Origin: Arsenicibacter sp965247375
GTDB lineage: Bacteria > Bacteroidota > Bacteroidia > Cytophagales > Spirosomataceae
Assembly (NCBI GenBank): GCA_965247375.1
Contig: CBDFHU010000032.1
Coordinates: forward strand, 62,001 to 126,000
Direction of reading: 5' to 3'
DNA: 64,000 bases
The stretch's first letter is position 1. Each line of letters starts with the position of its first letter. The notes beneath the pieces are model-generated. The model was not told the DNA's origin and made no database searches. It was given only the letters and a program-made list of their open reading frames with translations. Both the position numbers and the translations under genes were made by a program. This document shows positions 17,013-27,100 of the stretch, piece by piece.

Positions 17013-17060
17013 AGCGATGGGGGACCGTACACAGTATCCGGTCCCCCATCGCTTCTTTAT
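17013..17060 (+). terminator. Intact terminator of the decayed copy
   Basis: A 15-bp perfect stem, AGCGATGGGGGACCG (17013-17027) with 17039-17053, 11-base loop, then TTCTTTATT. The functional parent gene at 10.86 kb keeps only the left arm of this structure. Confidence 0.8.
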
Positions 17061-17089
17061 TGGTAGTAGATCAACCAACCCTGCTGCCT

Positions 17090-18535
17090 GTGTTTCAACG
17101 TCTCCTGTTTCTGCTTTTTGTTGTAATAACTACTGCTGCGGCCGCTCAGCCTGTGGGCAAGCCGGCCGAAGGCTATCGGGGTATCTGGTATTTTATCGGT
17201 CCGACTAAAAACGAATATGCCTATAAATACAGTGGTGGGCTTGGTACGTATCCGGCTAACCACTACCCGTTTTCGGTCTACGCTCCGGCCGTAAACAAGA
17301 CCTTTTTCTGCTACGGCGGCGTCACGGATTCAACCTCACGGGAGCTGTGTCATATGGTCGGGGTGTTCGATCATAAGACCGGTATGGTGTCGCGCCCGAC
17401 GTTATTACTGAACAAACAAACTGATGATGCCCACGATAATCCGGTTATTCAGGTAGATGATCAGGGATATGTCTGGATTTTTTCGACTTCACACGGCACC
17501 GAGCGGCCATCGTTTATCCATAAAAGCCGTGAACCGTATCGTATCGATGCCTTTGACCGGATTGACGCTACGCGGCTCGACAAAGACGGCAAAACTGTTC
17601 CGTTCAACAACTTCTCGTATTTACAGGTCTACCGGCAACAGGGCCAGGCTTTCTAGGGCTGATGACTCACTATGACCGTGGCGTGCTGCTGTACGGGGCC
17701 AACAAACCCCGCCGGACAACCGCCTTTATCACAAGCCCGGATGGCGTAACCTGGTCGGCGTGGCAGGATATTGGTACCATCGAAGAAGGGCATTACCAGA
17801 GTAGCGGCCAGAAGGGGGCTAAGATCGGCAGTGCGTTTAACTACCACCCGAATACTAAAGTCGGGGCCGGGCTCGATTACCGGACAAACGTCTACTATGT
17901 TGAAACCGACGACATGGGGAAATCCTGGCATACGGCCGACGGCCGACCCGTTTCGTTACCTCTGTCCGACATTGCGAATCCGGCGTTAGTGCAGGAGTAT
18001 AAGTCGCAGGGACTGAATGCGTATATCAGCGATGTGAACTACGATGCTGATAACCGGCCGATGATCCTCTACATCACCAGTAAAGGCCCGGAACCGGGGC
18101 CGCAGAGCGGGCCGCATACCTGGCATCTGGCTCACTGGACCGGTAAGGCGTGGGAAATTCTTCCGGGTAACTACGTCTGACCATAACTACGACATGGGTT
18201 CCCTGTATGTCGAAGGCAATACGTGGCGTATTATTGGTACCATCGGAGCGGGGCCACAACCCTACGGCACCGGCGGGGATTTGTTGCTGCTCGAAAGCCG
18301 CGATGGCGGAAAAAGCTGGAAAACAACCAAAACCATGACCCACGATGCCAAACGGAATCAGGGCTACCCGCGCCGGCCGGTGGCGGTGCATCCGGATTTT
18401 TACGCGTTCTGGGCCGATGGCAATGCGCGTAAACCATCGGCGTCGTATCTCTATTTCTGCAACAAGGCCGGCGAGGTATTCCGGTTACCGGCCGTAATGA
18501 CCGCTGATGCCGTAAAACCCGAACGGGTGAAATAA
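17090..18535 (+). pseudogene. BNR-repeat (BNR_4-like) exported protein gene with two single-base frameshifts
   Basis: Three consecutive frames carry one protein of about 480 residues: a signal peptide (from GTG 17090, FQRLLFLLFVVITTAAAAQ), then GYRGIWYFIGPTKNEYAYKY, FSVYAPAVNKTFFCYGG, HDNPVIQVDDQGYVWIF, which is the BNR_4 family of sialidase-like propellers. Near 17647 CAGGC should be CAGGGC (one G lost; QGFLGLMTHYD is restored) and near 18167 CCGGGTAAC should be CCGGTAAC (one G gained; PVTTSDHNYDMGSL is restored). Both lie in G runs, so sequence error is as likely as decay. The start codon is uncertain. Possibly exported carbohydrate-active; substrate unknown. Confidence 0.75.
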
Positions 18536-18537
18536 GC

Positions 18538-19392
18538 CTAAAAGACTCGCTTCAGCACCTCGTAGCTGCTGAGCTTACCATTGATATACACCTCCGACCG
18601 GACATTGGGCAGGAGAGAAGCCGACCGGAAGGTGACTATTTCATGAGTCGAGTTACCGACCGCCAGGCCACCGTGATTCCGGACCTCCATGGTAGCCGTC
18701 AGCCGGTGGGCAGGGAATGATCCGGCAGGCGTATCCACCGTGCGGGCTTCATGCACCTGCTGCTTTGTCAGCGTAATCCGCAGGCCAATCTGATTTTTGA
18801 CCAGCTCACCGGCGATGCTGCCCGCTGCGTCGATAACATAGGTTTCCCAGCTGCGGTGTGGCCGGTTTAGGGCGCTCCGTCTGGCTTTCGACGGAGGTAA
18901 TGCACGTTGCAGGTCGAGCACAACGTCGGGCAGCAGTTGGCCGGTTTTCAGGCTTGCAGGGAGTACGTAAGCCTGGCTTGTGGTGCGCGGTAGCAGCAGA
19001 GCATCCATGTAGGTGTACATGAAATAACCGGAAACCGGCACCCCTGCCAGATCGGGCTGTATGGCGTCGGGTAGACAAACGGCCTGTACCCGTGCACCCT
19101 GATGCTGCTTGTTCTTTGTATCAAACGACTGAATATCAATCATAATCCATGTCGAGTCGTTGATGGTTTCCAGCCCGACGATGGTAAACAGCGACCGGCT
19201 GAAAATCTTGTTGTCCTCTGCATAGAGTTCTGTTTCCCAGCCGCTGCCGGTTTTCAGGGTCAGATCACGGCAGGTTATGGTGGCATCCATAAGGGGTACC
19301 ACGGTCTTTGGCTGGGCCGTTGCGCATTGAGTGCCGAACAGAAACGATAGAAATGACATAAGCAGCAGGGTTGACAAAAAAGGTGTTTTCAT
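18538..19392 (-). CDS. Exported DUF3108-like protein
   Basis: 284 residues from MKTPFLSTLLLMSFLSFLFG with cleavage near ATAQ. An ATG at 19422 would add ten residues and overlap the small gene upstream; 19392 puts the start 8 bases after that gene's stop and directly at the signal peptide. The mature region is beta-rich, with DAAGSIAGELVKNQIGLRITL and GSFPAHRLTATMEVRN...VRSEVYINGKLSSYEVLKR, resembling DUF3108/TapB-like periplasmic barrels whose C-terminus reads 'wlS.evGlvr.e.y..g'. Function not known. Ends 3 bases from the BNR gene's end, so the two are convergent. Confidence 0.65.
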   Translation of the reverse strand: MKTPFLSTLLLMSFLSFLFGTQCATAQPKTVVPLMDATITCRDLTLKTGSGWETELYAEDNKIFSRSLFTIVGLETINDSTWIMIDIQSFDTKNKQHQGARVQAVCLPDAIQPDLAGVPVSGYFMYTYMDALLLPRTTSQAYVLPASLKTGQLLPDVVLDLQRALPPSKARRSALNRPHRSWETYVIDAAGSIAGELVKNQIGLRITLTKQQVHEARTVDTPAGSFPAHRLTATMEVRNHGGLAVGNSTHEIVTFRSASLLPNVRSEVYINGKLSSYEVLKRVF

Positions 19393-19399
19393 GTTGGCA

Positions 19400-19498
19400 T
19401 CATCGTAAAATGAGCAGTGCACTGATGAATATTGCCAACAGGACCAGTATAATCAACACCGGTTTCTGCCAGCGCGTGTCGGATGGTGGAATCGTCAT
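19400..19498 (-). CDS. 32-residue single-pass membrane microprotein
   Basis: On the minus strand an ATG at 19498 opens MTIPPSDTRWQKPVLIILVL followed by LAIFISALLILR and TGA. It has a polar, proline-containing N-terminus, one hydrophobic helix and an arginine end, a standard small-membrane-protein layout. Its stop lies 8 bases before the start of the exported DUF3108-like gene, suggesting one operon. Too short for homology judgement; the support is composition and spacing. Confidence 0.45.
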   Translation of the reverse strand: MTIPPSDTRWQKPVLIILVLLAIFISALLILR

Positions 19499-19606
19499 GG
19501 GCTGTATTTTAACCAAAAATGCAGCCTGTTTCCTTACGCGGGCAGGTTATTGAATAAGTGGTGGCTTCGGGTGAGCGTGTGGCCGGAATCGGGGAGGGGA
19601 AAAAAT

Positions 19607-19642
19607 AAACTCCCCGAGAGTTTTAAAACTCTCGGGGAGTTT
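19607..19642. repeat. Perfect 36-bp palindrome, probable terminator
   Basis: AAACTCCCCGAGAGTTTT is followed immediately by its exact reverse complement, with no loop base. With A/T ends it can serve as an intrinsic terminator in both directions; here it would end the M3 peptidase transcript. Confidence 0.75.
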
Positions 19643-19649
19643 GTGTGTA

Positions 19650-19690
19650 GTTGACCTTCCAGGAAGTTCTAAACTTCCTGGAAGATCAAC
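19650..19690. repeat. Second inverted repeat, 19-base arms, overlapping the peptidase stop
   Basis: Arms 19650-19668 and 19672-19690 pair with one mismatch around CTA (core CTTCCAGGAAGTT). Only 7 bases from the first palindrome. Tandem hairpins of unrelated sequence may be a double terminator or a palindromic repeat family. Confidence 0.65.
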
Positions 19691-21810
19691 TACAACGTCT
19701 TCAGCAACCCGCGGCGGCGGAGCAGCGGTTTGATATCCGGCTCAGCGCCACGGAACTTCCGGTACAGCGTCATCGGTTCTTCGGTGCCACCGCGCTCCAG
19801 CACGTTCTTCCGGAACGACTGCGCTGATTGCGGATCGAATAATCCTTTCTGCTTGAATACCTCGAACGCATCGGCATCTAGTACCGCCGACCAGATATAG
19901 CTGTAATAACCGGCCGAATAGCCGCCCGAGAAGATGTGCTGGAAATAGGTGCTCCGGTAGCGCGGCGGAATCTGCGGAATCAGGCCGATTTTGTCCATCG
20001 ACTGTTTTTCGAAGGCAAGCACGTCACCTGGTGTCTGGCCTGGTTTCAGCGTATGGTAGTCCATATCGAGCAGCGAAGCCGCCAGGTATTCCGAGGTGGC
20101 AAAGCCCTGATTAAACAGGTTACTCTTCTGAATTTTGTCAATCAGCTCGTTCGGAATCAGCTCACCGGTCTGGTAATGTTTGGCATAGAGCTTCAGCATC
20201 TCCGGCTCAGTAGCCCAGTTTTCCATAATCTGCGACGGCAACTCCACGAAGTCGCGCGGTACGGCCGTACCCGACAGGCTGCCATACGTCACGTTAGACA
20301 GCAAACCGTGCAGCGCATGGCCAAACTCGTGGAAAAAGGTATGTACCTCGTCGAGGTTCAGCAGGGCAGGAGTGTTGCCGGTTGGCTTCGAAAAATTACA
20401 GACAATCGACACCACAGGCGTAACAAACTTGCCCTTATCGACTTCCTGTTCGCGGTAGCTGGTCATCCAGGCGCCGCCGCGTTTGCTGGCGCGGGGGAAG
20501 AAATCCATGTACATGATGCCGATCTGGCGGCCGTCGGCCTCCTTAACGGCATAGGCCACCGCCTCCTCGTGATAAACCGGCAGGTTGGCCAGCTTCTCGA
20601 ATTTCAGGCCATATAACCGGCTGCACAGGGTAAAAATACCTTCGCGGACATTGTCGAGCGAGAAGTACGGGCGCAGTTCCTGTTCGTCGAGGTCGTACTT
20701 CGCCTTGCGGAGTTTTTCGGCGTAGTAGCGCCAGTCCCAGCCTTCGAGCTTTTCGCCTTTGCCTTCTTTATCCATCAGCGCCTGCAGGTCGGCTGCTTCC
20801 TGTTTTGCTACCGGCACGGTTGCCGTCCAGAGCTGGTTCAGCAGTTCGCTGACCTTAGCCGGTGTGGTGGCCATGCTTTCTTCGAGCACATAGGCAGCGT
20901 GGTTCTGATAGCCGAGCAAACTGGCTTTTTCGGCCCGCAGCGTTACAATGTCGGCCATGATTTTTTTATTGTCACGGGCATCGTTGTGGTTGCCGCGTTC
21001 GAGATACGCACGGAATATCTGCTCGCGCAACGACCGGTTATCGGCGTATTGCAGGAACGGCATCACACTCGGATTTTGCAGTGTAAACACCCATTTGCCA
21101 TCGAGCTTACGTTTTTTTGCTTCGTCGGCCGCTGCCGCTACCACAGACGCAGGTAGCCCGCTCAGGTCGTCTTTTTTGTCGATCACGAGCGTGTAGGCGT
21201 TGTTTTCGCCCAGCAGATTCTGCCCAAACTTCAAGGTCAGCATCGACATATCCTGGTTGATTTTCCGCATCCGTTCCTGCTTTTCCGGCGAGAGGGCCGC
21301 CCCGCTGCGGACAAAGCCCTTGTACGTTTTTTCCAGCAGCATTTTCTGCTCACCGGTCAGTTTCATCTTGTTGCGCTGGTCGTAAACCGTCTTTACACGC
21401 TGGAACAGCTCCGGATTCAGCTGAATGTCGTCGCGGTGTTTCGACAGTTTAGGCGACAGCATCTGGGCAATTTTCTGAAGTTCGTCCGATGTATTGGCGC
21501 TGTTGAGGTTGAAAAACACCGTACCGACGCGGTCGAGAAGATCGCCGCTGTTTTCGAGGGCCAGAATGGTGTTTTCAAACGTGGGCATGGACCGCTGGCG
21601 GGTGATGGCCGCAATTTCGATGGTTTGTTGCTTCATGCCTTCCTCAAAAGCCGGTTCAAAATGTTCGGGCTTTATTTTGTCGAACGGCGGTACACCATAG
21701 GGTGTGGTGTAGGCACTGAAAAACGGGTTATCGGCCACGGGTGGTTGGTTCACCATCATGAAAGAGGTTAAAAACGTCGCAGATGCGAGAAGCACGGGCG
21801 TAAGTTTCAT
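19690..21810 (-). CDS. M3-family peptidyl-dipeptidase (Dcp-like), exported
   Basis: 706 residues with an N-terminal signal sequence (MKLTPVLLASATFLTSFMM) and the usual start of the mature enzyme NPFFSAYTTPYGVPPFDKIKPEHF. The zinc site HEFGHALHG is near residue 490, followed by the second ligand region FVELPSQIMENW. Length agrees with bacterial Dcp/oligopeptidase A. It removes C-terminal dipeptides from periplasmic peptides; the choice between Dcp and OpdA-type specificity is by the exported location and overall likeness. Its own promoter element (TATCTTTG) lies about 53 bases upstream; tandem palindromes follow the stop. Confidence 0.92.
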   Translation of the reverse strand: MKLTPVLLASATFLTSFMMVNQPPVADNPFFSAYTTPYGVPPFDKIKPEHFEPAFEEGMKQQTIEIAAITRQRSMPTFENTILALENSGDLLDRVGTVFFNLNSANTSDELQKIAQMLSPKLSKHRDDIQLNPELFQRVKTVYDQRNKMKLTGEQKMLLEKTYKGFVRSGAALSPEKQERMRKINQDMSMLTLKFGQNLLGENNAYTLVIDKKDDLSGLPASVVAAAADEAKKRKLDGKWVFTLQNPSVMPFLQYADNRSLREQIFRAYLERGNHNDARDNKKIMADIVTLRAEKASLLGYQNHAAYVLEESMATTPAKVSELLNQLWTATVPVAKQEAADLQALMDKEGKGEKLEGWDWRYYAEKLRKAKYDLDEQELRPYFSLDNVREGIFTLCSRLYGLKFEKLANLPVYHEEAVAYAVKEADGRQIGIMYMDFFPRASKRGGAWMTSYREQEVDKGKFVTPVVSIVCNFSKPTGNTPALLNLDEVHTFFHEFGHALHGLLSNVTYGSLSGTAVPRDFVELPSQIMENWATEPEMLKLYAKHYQTGELIPNELIDKIQKSNLFNQGFATSEYLAASLLDMDYHTLKPGQTPGDVLAFEKQSMDKIGLIPQIPPRYRSTYFQHIFSGGYSAGYYSYIWSAVLDADAFEVFKQKGLFDPQSAQSFRKNVLERGGTEEPMTLYRKFRGAEPDIKPLLRRRGLLKTL

Positions 21811-21862
21811 ACTATGCGGTTTTGTGTTGACGATACCAGCCTGTTCAGCAGACCAGTCATGT

Positions 21863-21870
21863 CAAAGATA
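21863..21870 (-). promoter_or_regulatory. -7 element TATCTTTG of the M3 peptidase gene
   Basis: Exact match to the best Bacteroidota -7 sequence on the minus strand, 53 bases before the start codon. Confidence 0.6.
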
Positions 21871-22019
21871 CGAAGGGATTGCGGATGTTGTTGACGCCGG
21901 ATATGCATGTTGCGGATATCTGATGCCAGGCTCGTTCATTGTCCGGTATCCGGCCTTCTGTCCCCCGCCAAAACATCCGGTAATTCGTCGTAACTTGGCG
22001 GATAAACACATGTACGGCC

Positions 22020-22586
22020 TTGATTGAGCTATTAGCACGACTGAAACGGGCGACGCCGCTTAGTCCGGAGGCGCAGATGGCGCTGGTTTCCATATTGACG
22101 CGGAAAGAACTTCCGAAAGGGCATCTGCTCCTTGAGCAAGGGACTGTCTGCAACCATTTTTACATCCTCGAAAAGGGCTTTGCGCGCGGGTATTACAACC
22201 ATGAGGGTAAGGATGTAAGTCTTTGGTTCGCGTTTGAGGGCGACATCCTGACGTCGCTCTATTCGTATGCTACGGGTAAACCGAGCTATACCAGCATTGA
22301 AATCCTGGAAGACAGCGCCGTGATTGGTTTTACCTTCGATCAACTGAATGAGCTGCTGGAAAATTATCCGGAATTTAACCTGATCGGTCGTCTGCTGACC
22401 GAACAGTATTTCATTGAGCTGGAAGAACGTACACTCTCGTTTCAGTTTAAAACGGCCACCGAACGCTACCATGAACTGATCCGCAAACAGCCGCAGATTC
22501 TGCAACGGGCTTCTCTGGGACATATCGCTTCGTTTCTGGGCGTATCGCAGGAAACACTGAGCCGTATCCGCGCAAAACGAGAATAG
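22020..22586 (+). CDS. Crp/Fnr-family transcriptional regulator
   Basis: 188 residues from a TTG start (MIELLARLKRATPLSPEAQM); this start gives the standard N-terminal helix of the phylum's Crp-like regulators, while the first in-frame ATG would delete it. The cyclic-nucleotide-binding barrel spans about 20-120 (LPKGHLLLEQGTVCNHFYIL, GKDVSLWFAFEGDI), and a short winged helix closes the protein (LGHIASFLGVSQETLSRIRA). The residues that contact cAMP in E. coli Crp are not conserved, so the ligand may differ or be absent. Upstream of and possibly controlling the neighbouring reductase gene. Confidence 0.88.
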   Translation: MIELLARLKRATPLSPEAQMALVSILTRKELPKGHLLLEQGTVCNHFYILEKGFARGYYNHEGKDVSLWFAFEGDILTSLYSYATGKPSYTSIEILEDSAVIGFTFDQLNELLENYPEFNLIGRLLTEQYFIELEERTLSFQFKTATERYHELIRKQPQILQRASLGHIASFLGVSQETLSRIRAKRE

Positions 22587-22720
22587 CCGGTTTCTGATTT
22601 TGATAAATGTCAAAAGAAATCTATGGACAAAGCATAAACTTTGTCACATCGGTAACACGCAGACAAAAGCTTGGGATCTCAGCGTGATACCATGTGGGAA
22701 ACTTTTGCAGTCAATAGATC

Positions 22721-23845
22721 ATGAAACGTTCAGATTACCCCCTTTTTATTCTTACCGGCTCCACGGGTGTCTTAGGCTCTCACATTCTGTACGAACTATT
22801 CTGGAAAATCCACGCCGCCGGGTACCAGGGTCAACTGGTACTTCTGCTGAGGCCGAAACAAGACAAATCGATAGAAACCCGTTTTCTGGATTTGCTGAAT
22901 CCGGCGCTGATGCCGGCGTTTATGCAGGAAATCGATCTGGACCGCATCAGGAAAGACCATGTCGTGTTACAGGATTACGACATCACGACATCAGAAACGC
23001 TGGATACCTGTTTTAAATCCGGAGAAGGAACGTATCACCTGATTCACTGTGCCGCATCGGTTAATCTGGGGACAAGTGCGGCGGCCTGCGAGGAGATCAA
23101 ACAAACAAACTATTACGGTACCCTGCGGCTGATTAAAAAGCTGCGGCCGTATATCTATAAGGTTAGCTACATCAGCACCGCTTTTGCTTTCCGGCCTGAG
23201 GAATGGAAGGCACAGAATATGGTGCAGTACCGCAACTACTACGAAATTTTCAAGGCGCAGATTGAAGAAGAAATTCCGGCACTGTGCGAACAGTACAGCC
23301 TTGGCTGGCAGATTCTGCGGCCAAGTATCATTGCCGGCCGCCTGATGGATGCGCCTTATCATGTGGTGTACCGCTTCCTGGTGTTCTATCTGTTCGGGGC
23401 GTTTTTTTACCGGTCAAAACAGGCATACGGCGATATGAATGTCCGGATTGCCCTGAACCCGAACGGCGGGCTCAATATGGTGCCGGTCGATTATGCCGCT
23501 AAGGTCATCGTACGGGCGCTTGATTCCCCGATTCAGGACCTGAACATTGTTCACAGCAAATACGTCCCCAACACGTTTGCCGTGCCCAGAATGCTACAGG
23601 CGGCAGGCTGGACCAGATACGAATTTGTCAGCCAGATTCCGACCGACCTGAATCCGGTTGAGAAATTATACTACCGGACGGCGGGCGCCCAGTTAAGCCA
23701 ATACCTGCTGGCCGATGATTATCCGTTCGACATGGCGGAGCTGAAAGATCTGATCCCCGACGTTGAAGAGCCAAACCTTGAAGCCAACTTTGCCGCCCTG
23801 TGTGATTATGCGGCCGAACATGAATTCAGACATGTAATGGAATAA
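22721..23845 (+). CDS. NAD(P)-dependent thioester-reductase-like SDR (NAD_binding_4)
   Basis: 374 residues. The N-terminal Rossmann motif FILTGSTGVLGSHIL (TGxxGxxG) is followed by HLIHCAASVNLGTS and VSYISTAFAF, with the active YxxxK in YYEIFK near residue 172. This is the extended SDR group of fatty-acyl/thioester reductases rather than epimerases; a free-standing form without carrier domain. It likely reduces an activated acyl group or modifies a lipid/polyketide intermediate, unknown here. No partner synthase genes nearby. A Crp-type regulator lies 134 bases upstream on the same strand. Confidence 0.75.
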   Translation: MKRSDYPLFILTGSTGVLGSHILYELFWKIHAAGYQGQLVLLLRPKQDKSIETRFLDLLNPALMPAFMQEIDLDRIRKDHVVLQDYDITTSETLDTCFKSGEGTYHLIHCAASVNLGTSAAACEEIKQTNYYGTLRLIKKLRPYIYKVSYISTAFAFRPEEWKAQNMVQYRNYYEIFKAQIEEEIPALCEQYSLGWQILRPSIIAGRLMDAPYHVVYRFLVFYLFGAFFYRSKQAYGDMNVRIALNPNGGLNMVPVDYAAKVIVRALDSPIQDLNIVHSKYVPNTFAVPRMLQAAGWTRYEFVSQIPTDLNPVEKLYYRTAGAQLSQYLLADDYPFDMAELKDLIPDVEEPNLEANFAALCDYAAEHEFRHVME

Positions 23846-23870
23846 AATCAGGAAAATTTCTTGTACGCCT

Positions 23871-23907
23871 AAGCCGCCTGGCAGCAATTTTGCTACAGGC
23901 GGCTTTT
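23871..23907. terminator. Intrinsic terminator
   Basis: A 10-bp stem AAGCCGCCTG / CAGGCGGCTT, 15-base loop, then TTGGTTT; 25 bases after the reductase stop. Confidence 0.8.
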
Positions 23908-24142
23908 GGTTTAATAATAAGTTAATGTAAAAAAGAATAATAGATAGTAATCTATTGAAAGATAATGACTTACTGGTATTGTTTGTTATGGTATCGTTAA
24001 ATTGTCGGACCAATATGAAATCTCAGCGCCGCCGTTACAAACTTGCAGTCCTGACAAAATTATTTTAAACTATTTAAAAAATAGTATAGGACATTATAAA
24101 TGTTCTTTTGTACTCTGCGACACTTAATAATTCTTATTTTTC

Positions 24143-27100
24143 ATGAAACATGTTTACACTTCACCACCGCTGAAACTTGCTTTTAGCTTGGTTTTTACGT
24201 TGCTGTCGGGGAGCAGCATTCCTGTATGGGCTGAAAAACCGGTCCGGTTTGCCGGCCGCGAGCCGGTCAATGCAACATGTGTGGCAGATATTACGGTTAA
24301 AGGACGCGTAATCGACGCGTCGACTAACGAGCCGCTGGCCGGTTGTAATGTGGTTATTAAAGGATCATCGAAAGGGGCAACTACCGATGCAAACGGTAAT
24401 TTCTCGCTGGCCGTACCGGATGGGAATGCTGTACTGGTATTCGGATTCATTGGCTTTGAATCGCAGGAAGTAGCCGTCGGATCGCGTACAACACTGAACA
24501 TTTCGCTTAAGTCATCGACCTCTGAACTGGCGCAGGTGGTGGTTATCGGGTACGGTACCACAACGAAAAAAGACGCGACCGGTGCGCTGAAGACGGTAAA
24601 AAGCACAGACTTTAACCGCGGGATTGTGAACTCGCCGGAACAGTTGCTGCAAGGCCGCGTGGCGGGTGTCAACGTGACCTCGGCCAGTGGCGAGCCGGGT
24701 GGCCGCCAGAGCATTACTGTACGGGGCCCCGGTGGTGTCCGGACGGGAAGTACGCCGCTGTTCGTATTAGACGGTATTCCGCTCGATAACTCCAGTACAG
24801 GTGGTTCCGGTAACCCGCTGAACTTCCTGAATCCGCAGGATATTGAATCGATTGACGTATTGAAGGATGCTTCGGCAACGGCGATCTACGGGGCGCGGGG
24901 TGCCAACGGGGTCATCCTGATTTCGACCAAAAAAGGCAAGTCAGGCTCGTCGAACCTGACTATTTCGTCAAACATTGGTATATCGAATATGGCCCGGCCG
25001 ATTGCGCTATTCTCGGCCGATGAGTTCCGGAAGCAGGTAGTAGCCGTGGGTGGTACGCTTGATGATCAGAAGGCATCGACCGACTGGCAGAAAGTAATTT
25101 CGCGCACCGGCGTTACCCAGGATCACAACGTATCGTTCAGTGGCGGCGCTAATAAACTGACATTCTACGGTTCAGTAGGCGTACAAAACCAGCAGGGTAT
25201 TCTGAAGGGCAGCGACCTGAAACGCTATACCGGCCGGTTCAATGCCTCGCAGAAATTTATGGACGACCGCCTGACGCTGGATGTGAACATGACCGCGTCG
25301 CAGACGGTCAATAACCGCCCGTCTATTGAAGGTATTGTCGGAGCAGCATTGTCGGCCAACCCGACCTATCCGGCCTATGATGCCAACGGGGTGCCGGTTC
25401 GCTATCAGGCCTTCACGAACCCGCTGATTACCTTGGAACTGCAAAAAGACCAGACAACAATCAACCGCGTAGTGGCCAGTGTATCACCTTCGTTCAAAAT
25501 CACAAACGATCTGGTGTATAAACTGAATATCGGTGTTGATAATGCGTCGTCTGTCCGCGACCAACAGGCGCTGGCAAGCGCCATACCACAGCAGGATGGT
25601 CGTTTGGAAAGCAACTACGGTACAAACCGCAACATTCTGGTTGAGAACTACTTTACCTACACAAAAGCGTTTGGTAAGCACAATCTGACGGCTTTATTGG
25701 GTCATTCATACCAGAAATTTGTGATTCAGGGCCGGACGTGGAGCATCAACAAGTTCCCGATCTCACCGATTGAGCCGATTAACAACCCGGGGCTCGGTCA
25801 GGATCTGACACTGGCCAACAACCGGCCAGGCGGCTATGCTACGATCAACGAGTTACAATCGTTCTTCGGCCGTCTGAACTATCAGTTCAACGACCGCTAT
25901 CTGCTGACGGCCACGGTGCGCGCCGACGGATCGAGCAAGTTCGGTGCCAACAACAAGTACGGGGTGTTCCCGTCGTTCTCGGCCGGCTGGCGTCTGTCAG
26001 AAGAAGAATTCCTGAAAACAGGGCCGTTCTCTGATCTGAAACTGCGCATGGGCTGGGGACAAACCGGTAACCAGGAGATTCCGTCGAAGATTACGCAGGC
26101 GCTCTTCACGTCGAGCACCGGTGCGGCAAACAGCTACCCGCTCGATAACACATCGGTATTCCCGGCTGGTACGACCTATACCCGTCTGGCCAACCCGGAC
26201 ATTCAGTGGGAAGTATCGACGCAGACCGACATCGGGCTGGATTTCGGCCTGTTCAAAGGTGCACTGACTGGCTCACTGGATTATTTCCGGAAAGTATCCG
26301 GTAAAATCCTGCTCGAAGTAATCCCGGCCGATCCGATTCAGCCGGCAGCGACCTACTGGACAAACGTGCCGAACATGACCATTACCAACCAGGGCGTTGA
26401 GCTTGATCTGAACTACCGCTACGTCAGCAACAGCGGCTTCCGTCTGGATGTAGGTGGTAACATTACGTTTATCAAAAACCTGGTGCAGAACTCGCCGTAT
26501 ACTGTAATTACATCTGGTTCAGCTTCAGGCCCGGGGCTGACTTCGGCAACCGTGAATGGCTATGTAAACGGACAGCCGATCGGTACATTCTACCTGCGCG
26601 AATTCCTCGGAGTTGACGACAAAGGCGTGAACAAATTCCGTGACATCGACGGTGACGGCATCGGCGGTACGGATAAGGACCGGATTGCGGCCGGCAGTGC
26701 CCTGCCAACGAAGCAGTTTAACTTCAACACCACGGCGTCGTTCAAAGGCTTCGACCTGACGGCTAACTTCAACGGTGTATCGGGTAACAAACTGTATGAC
26801 AACACCGCCAATGCGTTCTTCTACAAAGCCCGTCTGGTGAAAAACCTGAACGGACCGGCATCGGCGGTTGGTGAGCCAAACGAATCGATCAATAACTCAG
26901 CGCCGGTATCAACCCGGTTCCTGAAAGACGGCTCGTTCTTCCGCCTCAACAACCTGACGCTGGCCTATAACCTGAGCCCGCGTATGATCGGACTGGGCAA
27001 GTGGGTATCGAATATCCGCCTGTCGGCAACGGGTCAGAACCTGTTTGTGCTGACGAAGTATGATGGCTACGATCCGGAGGTGAACATCGACCGGACCGTC

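Noticed and set aside
16733..17656. One long protein fused from the decayed copy and the BNR gene
   Set aside because: The frame through 16733-17089 reads non-homologous residues across the remnant and a terminator hairpin; the BNR signal peptide starts at about 17090.
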